The notes beneath the pieces were generated by a model. That model saw nothing but the letters and a program-made list of their open reading frames with translations. It was not told where the DNA came from and did no database searches. Shown piece after piece: positions 7,494 through 16,351 of a stretch of 64,000 nt of DNA. The stretch's first letter is position 1. Every line of letters begins with the position of its first letter. Source of the stretch: Planctomycetia bacterium (GTDB lineage: Bacteria; Planctomycetota; Phycisphaerae; Phycisphaerales; SM1A02). Location: contig SYAC01000001.1 in assembly GCA_005787685.1 (NCBI GenBank), positions 1-64,000 on the forward strand, in the 5' to 3' direction. The translations under genes were made by a program, and so were the position numbers.

Positions 7494-8807
7494 TTATTTG
7501 GAGGGCTCTACTACTGAAGGCTTAGCGCCCTTGGTCGCTGATCCCGCGCCAAACTTGCCCGCAGGTAGTGGATACTGGCTTGTGACATCGGGCTTCAGAA
7601 AGAAGTAATACATGGTGCCTTCGGCGTATTGACCACCGGCCAGAATTTCCGCGGCTGGACCAATACCCATGTAAATATCGGCGCGGCCTGGCGCTTGGAT
7701 GGCGCCGCCCGTGTCTTGATCAACCATGAACTTTAGGAAACGCTGCTTTTTGCCGCCAAAATCAATGCCTTGCGTATCCACCAATACAACGCCGCCTGGC
7801 GGATACACCTTCTTGTCGGTCGCCAAGGTCTCCTTCTCTGTGACCTTGAAGCCAAGCGAACCGGCGGGCCAATTGCCGCCATCGTAAGTGGTGAAGAACA
7901 CATACGACTCATTCTTTGCCATCATTGCGGAAATTTTAGCGGGATCCTTTTTGTACTCGTCCATAATCGCCTTGAGCGACAATTTATTCTTTGGAATTAA
8001 ACCAGAGTCAATGCAGGCTTGACCAAGACCAGAGTACGGCCGATCGGTTTTACCCGCGTAGCCAACAAACATTGGCTTGCCATCGGGCAACATAATTTTT
8101 GCACTCCCATTGACTTGCACTATGTACGCGTCAAGTGGACTGCGTAAGTACACAAGCTCTGTGCCTTTGAACATGTTGCTTGATTCAATTTCCGCCCGCG
8201 TTGGATATGGACGCACCGAGCCGTCGGCGGTGCGCTGTCCTTTCGGCTCGCCAGTTGAAGGATCCGTGACAAGATCCGCGGGCCGCTTAAAGAGAGGAAA
8301 CTTAAATTCAGCCGTCTCGGTCATGCTGCCTTGAAACTCTGGGCTGTAATACCCGGTGAACAACACCGTGCCCTTACCGTTCCATCCAACGGTTTGCCAA
8401 ATTTCAAATTGCTGCTTGATGGCACCCACAAAGTCCGCCTCGCTTTTGCTGTCCTTCAGGATTTGTTGAAAGGCCACAACGCTGGAGGACGATTGATCCC
8501 ATGTGCAGACATTCATAAATGGAAATTTGGTTTTGCTTGACGGCATTTGAAACCACCCCTGCGAATAAGCCAGGGCTTTGTTCAAGAATGGATCGCGCAC
8601 GCGCCATGCGGCACCGATATCTGGAAGCGGATCGTTGGGACCCAATCTGCGTAGACCGCTTTCGCCTGGACCGAGTTGACGCGTATAGTCGGGAGTAGGT
8701 TCTGGCACCGGCTCGTCTGTTTTGCAGGCGCCAAAAAATAAAACGGGCATCGTCAGCGCCGCGCACATGAAGGCGAAAGAGAACTTGCGATAGTTGAAAT
8801 TGGGCAT
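7494..8807 (-). CDS. mltA: Membrane-bound lytic murein transglycosylase A (MltA-type lipoprotein)
   Basis: The 437-residue product begins with a lipoprotein signal (lipobox FGAC, Cys28). The MltA domain carries FTGYYSPEFQGS. The C-terminal 3D (double-psi barrel) domain carries the catalytic Asp block VDQDTGGAI followed by APGRADIYMG. MltA cleaves the MurNAc-GlcNAc bond of peptidoglycan to form 1,6-anhydro ends. Its presence argues that this organism has a peptidoglycan wall, which is now accepted for planctomycetes. It is divergent from tatA, with a 44-bp shared promoter region. Confidence 0.9.
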   Translation of the reverse strand: MPNFNYRKFSFAFMCAALTMPVLFFGACKTDEPVPEPTPDYTRQLGPGESGLRRLGPNDPLPDIGAAWRVRDPFLNKALAYSQGWFQMPSSKTKFPFMNVCTWDQSSSSVVAFQQILKDSKSEADFVGAIKQQFEIWQTVGWNGKGTVLFTGYYSPEFQGSMTETAEFKFPLFKRPADLVTDPSTGEPKGQRTADGSVRPYPTRAEIESSNMFKGTELVYLRSPLDAYIVQVNGSAKIMLPDGKPMFVGYAGKTDRPYSGLGQACIDSGLIPKNKLSLKAIMDEYKKDPAKISAMMAKNESYVFFTTYDGGNWPAGSLGFKVTEKETLATDKKVYPPGGVVLVDTQGIDFGGKKQRFLKFMVDQDTGGAIQAPGRADIYMGIGPAAEILAGGQYAEGTMYYFFLKPDVTSQYPLPAGKFGAGSATKGAKPSVVEPSK

Positions 8808-8851
8808 GTGGAGAAAATAGCGATTTTCCCGAAGTCGGTTACCATATTTGC

Positions 8852-9175
8852 ATGCAAACTTTCCTATCCACCCATTTTTCCTACCTGCTGGCTATTGGCT
8901 TGCCCCAAGGCTTTGAGTGGCTCATTCTGCTGGCGGTCGCCCTGCTTATCTTTGGCCGGCGCCTGCCCGATGTGGCGCGCAGCTTTGGAAAGAGTATCCA
9001 CGAGTTTAAAAAAGGTATGAGCGATGTGACCAGCGAGATCAATAAGGAGCCAATGGATCAGGCTTCCAATCATAATTTGGGTGGTGCCGCCAAACTGCCA
9101 AACGACAATTCCTCCAATGCAATGGGGCAAGAGCCTTCGCAGAAGCGGGAATCAGACGCTTCGAACAAGCTTTGA
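8852..9175 (+). CDS. tatA: Twin-arginine translocase subunit TatA/E
   Basis: This 107-residue protein has the TatA plan: one N-terminal membrane helix (about residues 21-35, WLILLAVALLIFG), a short hinge, an amphipathic helix starting LPDVARSFGKSIHEFKKG, and a polar tail. The FGRRLPDVARSFGK segment is diagnostic for TatA/TatE rather than TatB. It forms the pore of the Tat exporter for folded proteins. The N-terminus is about 15 residues longer than usual. No tatC is in the window. An 8-bp inverted repeat (9179-9186 with 9204-9211) follows the stop but lacks a T-run. Confidence 0.88.
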   Translation: MQTFLSTHFSYLLAIGLPQGFEWLILLAVALLIFGRRLPDVARSFGKSIHEFKKGMSDVTSEINKEPMDQASNHNLGGAAKLPNDNSSNAMGQEPSQKRESDASNKL

Positions 9176-9229
9176 ATTGCGCGGTTGAGGCGTATTACTG
9201 TGAAACCGCGCTCAATATGGAGTTGCCCG

Positions 9230-9259
9230 TTGATGAGAACATGTTGATGTCGTTATAAT
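9230..9259 (+). promoter_or_regulatory. Sigma-70-type promoter for tRNA-Val
   Basis: A TTGATG box (9230-9235) and a perfect TATAAT (9254-9259) are separated by 18 bp, and the mature tRNA begins 34 bp after the -10 box. This is the best-matching vegetative promoter seen in the window. Confidence 0.7.
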
Positions 9260-9293
9260 ATTTTACTTGATCAGGATTTAGGTTGTTTCGTTT

Positions 9294-9367
9294 GGGCGAT
9301 TAGCTCAGCTGGCTAGAGCGCACGGATCACACCCGTGAGGTCGAGTGTTCGAGTCCCCCACCGCCCA
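9294..9367 (+). tRNA. tRNA-Val (anticodon CAC)
   Basis: A cloverleaf can be drawn: acceptor GGGCGAT (9294-9300) with ACCGCCC, D-arm GCTC/GAGC, a perfect 5-bp anticodon stem CACGG/CCGTG with loop ATCACAC (anticodon CAC at 9328-9330, reading GUG), and a T-loop TTCGAGT. The discriminator base is A and CCA is not encoded. Two of the five T-stem pairs and one acceptor pair are mismatched (A-C or T-C), which is unusual. It may still be functional, given the strong promoter and good D and anticodon arms, but decay or a sequence error cannot be excluded. Confidence 0.85.
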
Positions 9368-9484
9368 CTTTACTAATACGCGTTTGCAACTCATGCGTGC
9401 CCCGCTGGCGTGGGGGGGGGTTGTGTGTGTCACGGGTGCCGCTCTTTCTGCTGAGAGTGTGCCGCACGCTACATTTAAGCTCAC

Positions 9485-11239
9485 ATGCTGCGTTTAACGG
9501 AAATCTGCCTGCCGCTTACGCACCCGCAAAGCGCACTGCGGCCAGCCATTTTGAGCCGTTTAAAAATACCGGCCGACGACTTGGAGAGTTTTGAAGTTTT
9601 CCGCCGCGGCGTTGATGCGCGCAAACCGAATGCGATTTTGTTTGTCTACACAATTGATGTGCAAGTGCGCGATCAGGCGAAAGTGTTGGCGCGCCTGAAC
9701 ACGGACAAGCGCGTGCATGTCGCGCCAGATATGAGATACAAGTTTGTGGCGCGGGCGCAGGACAAGATGGCGCATGGCGCAGAGATGCAAAGCCGAGGCG
9801 TGGGGCGGACAGACGCGGTGCATAACGGCGCACCACGCCCAATTGTGATTGGCATGGGTCCTGCCGGACTTTTTGCGGCGTTGATTTTGGCGCAATCAGG
9901 TTTCAGACCTTTAGTGTTGGAGCGCGGCAAAGCCGTACGCGAACGCACCGTGGATACGTTTGCCATGTGGCGCCAAGGCGTGCTCGATACTGAATCCAAC
10001 ACGCAATTTGGTGAAGGTGGCGCCGGCACATTTTCCGACGGCAAGTTGTACAGCCAGATCAAAGACCCAAAGCATTACGGACGAAAGGTGCTGCACGAAT
10101 TTGTTGATGCAGGCGCGCCCGAGGAAATTTTATATGTGAGCAAGCCGCACATTGGAACATTCCGCTTGGTGGGTATGGTGGAAAAAATGCGCGCCAAAAT
10201 TATTGAACTGGGCGGCGAGATTCGTTTTGGTTGCCGAGTGGCTGACATTGAAATTGAGCGCAATGCGAGTGGCGTAGGCGTTGGGAATATTTCTGTGGGC
10301 GGCGATAATTTCTCTACAAGCGACGCAAATGGCGCCAACAAAATTGGCCGAGTGCGCGCGGTTATTCTTGCTGACGGCGAGCGCATTGCTAGCGACCACA
10401 TTGTGCTTGCGGTTGGCCACAGCGCGCGCGACACATTTGACATGTTGCACGCGCGTGGCGTGTTCATGCAGGCCAAGCCGTTTTCCATTGGCTTTCGCAT
10501 AGAGCATCCGCAGTCGCTGATCAATAAAAATCGCTACGGGAAAAACGCCGACAGTCCCCTACTTGGCGCGGCGGATTACAAACTGGTGCATCACGCCAAG
10601 AATGGGCGCTCGGTGTACAGTTTTTGCATGTGTCCTGGCGGAACGGTGGTTGCCGCAACCAGCGAGGCCGGCCGTGTGGTGACTAATGGTATGAGCCAAT
10701 ATTCGCGCAACGAGCGCAACGCCAACGCGGGAATTGTTGTGGAGATTTCTCCGGAGCAGGATTATCCGGGCGGACCGCTTGCGGGCATTGAGTTCCAGCG
10801 CTTCTGGGAGTCGCGCGCGTTTGAGCTAGGCGGTGGCGGCTACTTGGCGCCAGGACAATTGGTTGGAGATTTTTTGGCGCGGCGGCCATCCACCAAGTTG
10901 GGCGCAGTGTTGCCGTCATACACACCGGGCGTGCGCATGTGCGACTTGTCTACGGCATTGCCGGACTTCGCCATTGTGGCCATACGCGAGGCCTTGCCCG
11001 TGTTTGCAAAACAGTTAAAAGGTTTCGATTTGCCCGACGCCGTGTTGACCGCGGTGGAATCGCGCACATCGTCGCCCATTCGCATTGCGCGTAACGACAA
11101 CGATTTGCAAAGCATGAATACGCACGGACTTTTTCCAGCTGGCGAAGGTGCGGGCTATGCTGGCGGCATTTTAAGCGCGGCGATTGACGGCATTAAAATT
11201 GCCGAGGCGGTGGCGTTGAGTTTGACAGCGAATGCGTGA
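9485..11239 (+). CDS. FAD-dependent oxidoreductase of the COG2509 type
   Basis: This 584-residue flavoprotein has an N-terminal domain of about 115 residues, then the dinucleotide-binding motif VIGMGPAGLFAAL (about residues 119-131) and the block TQFGEGGAGTFSDGKL. It ends with a second FAD motif FPAGEGAGYAGGI. These are the signatures of the uncharacterised FAD-dependent dehydrogenase family COG2509. The substrate is unknown. It is cytosolic, lies downstream of the tRNA and converges on the DUF1338 gene with 20 bp between stops. A G9 tract (9412-9420) lies 65 bp upstream of the start and is non-coding. Confidence 0.85.
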   Translation: MLRLTEICLPLTHPQSALRPAILSRLKIPADDLESFEVFRRGVDARKPNAILFVYTIDVQVRDQAKVLARLNTDKRVHVAPDMRYKFVARAQDKMAHGAEMQSRGVGRTDAVHNGAPRPIVIGMGPAGLFAALILAQSGFRPLVLERGKAVRERTVDTFAMWRQGVLDTESNTQFGEGGAGTFSDGKLYSQIKDPKHYGRKVLHEFVDAGAPEEILYVSKPHIGTFRLVGMVEKMRAKIIELGGEIRFGCRVADIEIERNASGVGVGNISVGGDNFSTSDANGANKIGRVRAVILADGERIASDHIVLAVGHSARDTFDMLHARGVFMQAKPFSIGFRIEHPQSLINKNRYGKNADSPLLGAADYKLVHHAKNGRSVYSFCMCPGGTVVAATSEAGRVVTNGMSQYSRNERNANAGIVVEISPEQDYPGGPLAGIEFQRFWESRAFELGGGGYLAPGQLVGDFLARRPSTKLGAVLPSYTPGVRMCDLSTALPDFAIVAIREALPVFAKQLKGFDLPDAVLTAVESRTSSPIRIARNDNDLQSMNTHGLFPAGEGAGYAGGILSAAIDGIKIAEAVALSLTANA

Positions 11240-11259
11240 CTTCACTCCGTCCCCCGCTC

Positions 11260-12891
11260 TTACAAACCCAACTGCGCGAATGTTTGCGCAATGGACAACT
11301 CATGTTCGGCGCGGTACTGCGCGTCGGAATCAATAACAGGCTTGCCAAGAATCTCCTCAAACATGGCACGCGTGTACACAGGCTTCACGGCCGCGGTGGA
11401 TTGGGCGCCCATTTGATTCAAGTTGCTGGCAAAAATTCCCGCGGCGCTGACGGGTAAAAAATCTTCGTAACGCAGACCTTGCACTTGGGCAAAGCCAAGT
11501 CGCACCAGCTGATGAATGTCGCTGGTGTGAATTGCACCTCGTGCGGCAATGCCTTTGGCGGTTGCGCTGTAGTGACCATAGACCAGCCCCTGCTGCAATA
11601 ATTCTGACAAAGTTTTTGGAAATGCAGCGAATGGCTTGGCGTACAGCGCTTCAAAGGCGGCAAAGTCGCGCTTGGCAAGCGATGGATCTGAATCGCGCGC
11701 AGCGTCGGCCTGCTGCAAGCAACGGTCATACAACTCGCGGCCCACAGGCGTTGTGGCGTAGCCGCGCTCCTCTATTTCTCCAAAGCGCGCGGTGTGGGTT
11801 GCGTGAATCACGCCGCCGTTGGGGTTATGAAATTGCACGGACTCGGTGAGCGCCTTGTAGGCGTCTTGTCGCAGCAGAATGGGCGTATCTTCGGACGGTC
11901 CTTCAGTGAATTCTTTGAAGCCGGCGTGCTCAAGAGTGTCCAGCGCAAATTGCGGTGCATGGAACGCCTGCACAAGCCCGTCCACCAAGCGCGCAACATC
12001 GTCGGTTGCAACCGTGGAGCGCGTATACAACGCCATGCTTTCGGGATCCAGATGCCTGAAGTGAAGAAGCAACCAATCATGGTCGGCCGCGTGGCATAGG
12101 CGCGTGAGCGTTGTGTTGGCGCGCTTACGAAATACTGGCTCTTGGATTTCACCCATGCAAAATTTCATGGACGCCGTGTACAAGTCCATGCAAAAAGTAT
12201 TTGGCGTGAGATGGTTCAGACAATGCGAATCAAAGCAGGCGATGTCTGCGGCTATTTTAAATCCGGCACCACACAAGTCGCTATATAAGACTTGGTCGCG
12301 CGCGTTGCCAGTCCACTTGAAGATGCGATCCACGCCCTCGCGCACCAAAGCATGAAAGTCCGTCGCGTTTAGCCCGCCTTGACTCTCATTTTTTTCTATC
12401 AGACTTTTTGCGCCACGTGAAATCACTTCCCTAGTGGAGAGAAGCGCCTCCAGACGAGCGCGGGTGGCCGTGTCGAAATAATCCGTGACCAGCAGCGAAG
12501 TGAACATACGATGTTCGGGCCTCACCATGGAACGAAACGCCGTGGCGATGACCGGCTTACTCTTAGCACCCACAGTGGTCATGTTGTAGAAGTTGTGAGG
12601 CTGCATTGCGAATGCCGCAAAATAACGAGTAATCCAGCGATATTCATCAGGTCTGCCAATGCGAATGGCGCCGTGGCGCTCGCCACTTGTTTGATTGAGT
12701 TGCTGCGGTGAAATAGCAAAGCCCACATGCAGGCGCGCCACCAAAGCACACACCGTTGTATTGCAGACCTGATTCACCGCGAGTGAGCGGTCATACATGG
12801 GAACCTCTTTGGCGAACATGGTGGACAGTTCGCCAAAAAGTTTGTGCTGCATTGCAACTGGGTCAGCAAAGCGTGGGTCGCGATCGGTCAT
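11260..12891 (-). CDS. 2-oxoadipate dioxygenase/decarboxylase homologue (DUF1338, YdcJ/HglS type)
   Basis: The 543-residue protein matches the DUF1338 family: segments EHRMFTSLLVTDYFD, FKEFTEGPSEDTPILLRQ and YKALTESVQF are characteristic of YdcJ/HglS. HglS is a non-haem Fe(II) enzyme that converts 2-oxoadipate to 2-hydroxyglutarate in D-lysine catabolism. The metal ligands cannot be assigned with certainty without an alignment. Length agrees with YdcJ (about 450-550). No other lysine-catabolism genes are nearby, so the pathway is not confirmed. It is divergent from the HutD-like gene with about 150 bp between. Confidence 0.8.
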   Translation of the reverse strand: MTDRDPRFADPVAMQHKLFGELSTMFAKEVPMYDRSLAVNQVCNTTVCALVARLHVGFAISPQQLNQTSGERHGAIRIGRPDEYRWITRYFAAFAMQPHNFYNMTTVGAKSKPVIATAFRSMVRPEHRMFTSLLVTDYFDTATRARLEALLSTREVISRGAKSLIEKNESQGGLNATDFHALVREGVDRIFKWTGNARDQVLYSDLCGAGFKIAADIACFDSHCLNHLTPNTFCMDLYTASMKFCMGEIQEPVFRKRANTTLTRLCHAADHDWLLLHFRHLDPESMALYTRSTVATDDVARLVDGLVQAFHAPQFALDTLEHAGFKEFTEGPSEDTPILLRQDAYKALTESVQFHNPNGGVIHATHTARFGEIEERGYATTPVGRELYDRCLQQADAARDSDPSLAKRDFAAFEALYAKPFAAFPKTLSELLQQGLVYGHYSATAKGIAARGAIHTSDIHQLVRLGFAQVQGLRYEDFLPVSAAGIFASNLNQMGAQSTAAVKPVYTRAMFEEILGKPVIDSDAQYRAEHELSIAQTFAQLGL

Positions 12892-13040
12892 GGAATCCTT
12901 GTCAATATGCGGTTGTGAAGTCGTAACGTAGAGAGGGATGTTTGAAGAATTGATTGTTGATCAAGCAAGAGAGTGACAATCATGCTAGGCAAGTGGAGCT
13001 CGTCGGACCCAATCGCGCGTGTCTTTGACAACTGAGAGCC

Positions 13041-13646
13041 ATGATACAAATGCTCCACATTCTTTATACTTATCCTGTGCCGATTCTGAATGCCTTGAAT
13101 CGCCGGATGGTTCCGTGGAAAAACGGAGGTGGCATGACATTGGAAATTGCGTCCGACGCCGAGTCTGTTGATGGTGATTGGTCGTGGCGACTCTCCATAG
13201 CGGACGTGGCGCAACGCGGTTTTTTTTCACGGTATGACGGTATTGATCGAATGTTGATGGTGCTTGATGGTCAAAGCCTTGCGATTGAGCGCGGTGAAAA
13301 AATTGACCTGGTGCCCAGCATTGATTCGGCTCTGACATTCGCAGGCGAGGAGGAAGTGATTGGCGTTCCAGCCGGTCCCGGAGTGCGCGATGTGAACTTC
13401 ATGGTGCGCCGCGAGCGTTGGCGTGGCTCGCTGCATATTGTGCGAAACGGCCGCATGCTGATTGACGCGCCAACAGTCCTGGTGCATGCGGCGCGGGGAA
13501 AAATTGCGTTGAGCACCCCCGCTGAACCCGAAGTTTGCTTACTGATTGAAGAACAAACTTTCATGTGCAGTGGACGCATAGAGATTAAAAACAAGCTGGA
13601 CTGCGCGGCTATTGTGTGCCAACTGTGGCCCACTCAGGCGCCGTGA
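13041..13646 (+). CDS. HutD/Ves family cupin protein
   Basis: This 201-residue protein shows the family motif MVPWKNGGGMTLEI followed by WSWRLSIADVAQRGFFSRYDGIDR (residues about 46-69), typical of HutD/Ves bicupins. HutD is found with histidine-utilisation operons and Ves with environmental-stress genes in E. coli. The molecular function is not established. There are no hut genes in the window. It converges on sdhB with a gap of 78 bp that contains a GC-rich inverted repeat and no clear terminator. Confidence 0.82.
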   Translation: MIQMLHILYTYPVPILNALNRRMVPWKNGGGMTLEIASDAESVDGDWSWRLSIADVAQRGFFSRYDGIDRMLMVLDGQSLAIERGEKIDLVPSIDSALTFAGEEEVIGVPAGPGVRDVNFMVRRERWRGSLHIVRNGRMLIDAPTVLVHAARGKIALSTPAEPEVCLLIEEQTFMCSGRIEIKNKLDCAAIVCQLWPTQAP

Positions 13647-13724
13647 AGTGTATTCGTACGAAGTTTGCTTGCCCTGGCAGGCTTTGGCGTAGGCGCGGCG
13701 CGCGACCGACATGCGCCGCCCGAT

Positions 13725-14507
13725 TTACTTGCCCTTAAACATTCGAAACAAGCGCGTGAGCGGATCGTAGAACTGGTCCACCACGCGCTCCTTCATTGGA
13801 ATGATCGCGTTGTCGGTAATACCAATATGTTCGGGGCAAACCTTGGTGCAGCATTTGGTGATGTTGCAATAGCCAATGCCATCGCGATTCTTTAAATCAC
13901 CAACACGATCCTCCGTGTCCAGTGGATGCATTTCTAGCGCGGCGGTGTACATTAAAAAGCGTGGCCCAATGAATTCATCCGCCTTTTGATGGTCGCGAAT
14001 CACATGGCACACATCTTGGCACAGGAAACATTCAATGCACTTGCGAAACTCCTGCACGCGGTCAATATCCTGCTGAAACATGGTCCAGGAACCGTCGGCG
14101 TTGTCGGGCTTGCGCGGCTTGAATGGCTTGATGGTTTTCTTCACGCGGAAATTCCAACTGACATCCGTGACCAAATCGCGAATAGATGGGAACGAGCGCA
14201 TGGGTTCTACGGTGACCACCTTGTCCTTGGGCAGTGTGTCCATGCGCGTCATGCACATAAGACTTGGCTTGCCATTGATTTCCGCGGAACAAGAACCACA
14301 TTTGCCGGCCTTGCAATTCCAGCGGCACGCCAAATCAGGGGCTTGCTCGGCCTGAATACGATGCACGCAATCCAGCAACACCATGCCCTCGGTGACATTG
14401 ACTTGGTAGTTCACAAACTCGCCGCCATCTTTGTTGCCGCGCCACACGCGAAATTGTACGGAGCGCGATTCATCCACGGGCTTTGATTGGCTAGTTGGTG
14501 TAGACAT
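13725..14507 (-). CDS. sdhB: Succinate dehydrogenase iron-sulfur subunit
   Basis: This 260-residue subunit passes electrons from the flavin to quinone through three clusters. Ligand motifs are visible: [2Fe-2S] in CRWNCKAGKCGSC plus a later Cys (SLMC), [4Fe-4S] in CIECFLCQDVC, and [3Fe-4S] in CNITKCCTKVCPEH. It is the last gene of the sdhCAB operon, 11 bp after sdhA. The pattern matches the menaquinone-linked (class B-like) enzymes of Actinobacteria and Acidobacteria as well as planctomycetes. Confidence 0.96.
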   Translation of the reverse strand: MSTPTSQSKPVDESRSVQFRVWRGNKDGGEFVNYQVNVTEGMVLLDCVHRIQAEQAPDLACRWNCKAGKCGSCSAEINGKPSLMCMTRMDTLPKDKVVTVEPMRSFPSIRDLVTDVSWNFRVKKTIKPFKPRKPDNADGSWTMFQQDIDRVQEFRKCIECFLCQDVCHVIRDHQKADEFIGPRFLMYTAALEMHPLDTEDRVGDLKNRDGIGYCNITKCCTKVCPEHIGITDNAIIPMKERVVDQFYDPLTRLFRMFKGK

Positions 14508-14518
14508 GTTTGAAATCC

Positions 14519-16351
14519 TTATTTCATTTTCTCAATGATGGCCTTCTGGTCCGAGCGCATTTGCACAAGTGGTCGACGCGTGACTTGCATAGATCCGTCG
14601 GCGGCTTTCTTGGCCACCAAATTAAATGTGGCGCACTCCGCGCTCTTGTCTGGATAGTCATCGCGGAATTGCGCTCCACGACTTTCCTTGCGCTCTAAAG
14701 CGGCGCGCGTGATGGATTCGGACACAACCAACATGCCCGATAAATCAATGGCGGTGTGCCAACCTGGGTTGTACTCGCGGTGACCAATCACGCTGACTTT
14801 TTTCATACGCGCTTTGTACTGGTCAAGATTCACCAACGCCTCTTGCATTTCTTTTTCCGTTCGCACAATGCCAACTAGGTCCTGCATGGTGTTCTGCAAC
14901 TCGTGTTGAATGAGATACGGATTTTCACCCGTGGTGCGTTCAAACGGCTCCATGATGGCGTTGGTGTGCGCCAACACCTGCGCTTGATCCACTTCAACGG
15001 CCGCGTTGTTTTTGGCGTATTTGGCCGCGTGCTCTCCCGCCAACTTTCCAAACACAACCAAATCAGAGAGTGAATTGCCGCCCAAACGATTGGCGCCATG
15101 CAGGCCCGCGGTCACTTCACCTGCTGCGAACAAGCCCGGAACGCACGACATTTGCGTGTCGCCATCAACGGCCACTCCGCCCATGACATAGTGCGTGGTG
15201 GGCCCAACTTCCATGCACTCCTGCGTTATGTCCACGCCCGCGAGTTGCTTGAACTGGTGGTACATGCTTGGCAACTTACGCTTGATGTGGTCGGACGCGT
15301 TTGGCAATTTCTCCTTGATCCAACCAATATCCAAATACACGCCACCGTGGGGCGAGCCGCGGCCAGCTTTAATTTCTCGATTGATGCAACGAGCAACGTG
15401 GTCGCGCGTGAGCAACTCCGGCGGACGGTTGGCGTTCTTGTCGCCACACACATAGCGCCAACCCTCCTCCTCATCTGTGGCCACTTGATTTTTGTACATG
15501 TCGGGAATGTCGTCAAACATAAAGCGCTTGCCTTCGCTGTTGCGAAGCACGCCGCCCTCGCCACGCACGCCTTCGGTTACAAGAATGCCGCGCACGCTTG
15601 GCGGCCACACCATTCCAGTTGGATGAAATTGCACAAACTCCATGTCCATGAGTTCGGCCCCAGCGTGATACGCAAGCGCGTGTCCGTCGCCAGTGCCTTC
15701 CCAACTATTGCTGGTGATGCGGAACGATTTACCAATGCCGCCGGTGGCCAAAATGACAGCTTTTGCCTTCCAAATTCGCATGCGGCCGCGCTCGCGGTCG
15801 TATCCCAACACGCCGGAAATTTTGCCGCCAGTTGTCAGAAGCGACACCACGGTCATTTCCATGAACACTTCCATGCCTTGGTGAATACCGTGATCTTGCA
15901 GCGTGCGAATGAGTTCAAGGCCAGTACGATCGCCAACATGCGCTAGACGCGGATAGCGATGACCACCGAAATTGCGTTGCAGAATTTTTCCTTGTTGGGT
16001 GCGATCAAACACCGCCCCCCATGATTCAAGTTCAAGTACGCGCGCCGGAGATTCCTTGGCGTGATGCTCCACCATGATTGGATTGTTCAAGTATTGGCCG
16101 CCGCGCATAGTGTCGGCGAAATGAACCTCCCAATTGTCACGGTCGTCCACATTGCCCATGGCCGCGGCCATGCCGCCCTCCGCCATAACCGTGTGCGCCT
16201 TACCAAGAAGTGATTTGCAAATCACTCCAACTTTTAAACCCGCGGCTGACGCCTCAATGGCGGCACGCAGACCGGCGCCCCCTGCGCCAATGACAAGCAC
16301 ATCATGTTCATGCACGATGAATTGCTCTGAAAAACTCACAGAATCCTCCAA
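14519..16351 (-). CDS. sdhA: Succinate dehydrogenase flavoprotein subunit
   Basis: The 610-residue subunit oxidises succinate to fumarate using covalently bound FAD. The N-terminal nucleotide site is VLVIGAGGAGLRAAIEAS. The HTVMAEGGMAAAMGNVDD block and the substrate-binding HRYPRLAHVGDRTG segment are also seen, and the later HYVMGGVAVD segment is family-typical. Its start overlaps the end of sdhC by 16 bp, which implies translational coupling. Confidence 0.96.
   Translation of the reverse strand: MEDSVSFSEQFIVHEHDVLVIGAGGAGLRAAIEASAAGLKVGVICKSLLGKAHTVMAEGGMAAAMGNVDDRDNWEVHFADTMRGGQYLNNPIMVEHHAKESPARVLELESWGAVFDRTQQGKILQRNFGGHRYPRLAHVGDRTGLELIRTLQDHGIHQGMEVFMEMTVVSLLTTGGKISGVLGYDRERGRMRIWKAKAVILATGGIGKSFRITSNSWEGTGDGHALAYHAGAELMDMEFVQFHPTGMVWPPSVRGILVTEGVRGEGGVLRNSEGKRFMFDDIPDMYKNQVATDEEEGWRYVCGDKNANRPPELLTRDHVARCINREIKAGRGSPHGGVYLDIGWIKEKLPNASDHIKRKLPSMYHQFKQLAGVDITQECMEVGPTTHYVMGGVAVDGDTQMSCVPGLFAAGEVTAGLHGANRLGGNSLSDLVVFGKLAGEHAAKYAKNNAAVEVDQAQVLAHTNAIMEPFERTTGENPYLIQHELQNTMQDLVGIVRTEKEMQEALVNLDQYKARMKKVSVIGHREYNPGWHTAIDLSGMLVVSESITRAALERKESRGAQFRDDYPDKSAECATFNLVAKKAADGSMQVTRRPLVQMRSDQKAIIEKMK

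Noticed and set aside
9412-9420. G9 homopolymer upstream of the FAD oxidoreductase
   Set aside because: Homopolymers of this size can give phase variation, but it is outside any supported gene and promoter, 65 bp before the start, so there is no evidence of function.
13647-13724. GC-rich inverted repeat between hutD-like gene and sdhB as a bidirectional terminator
   Set aside because: Stem pairs are present, but no T-run follows on either strand.
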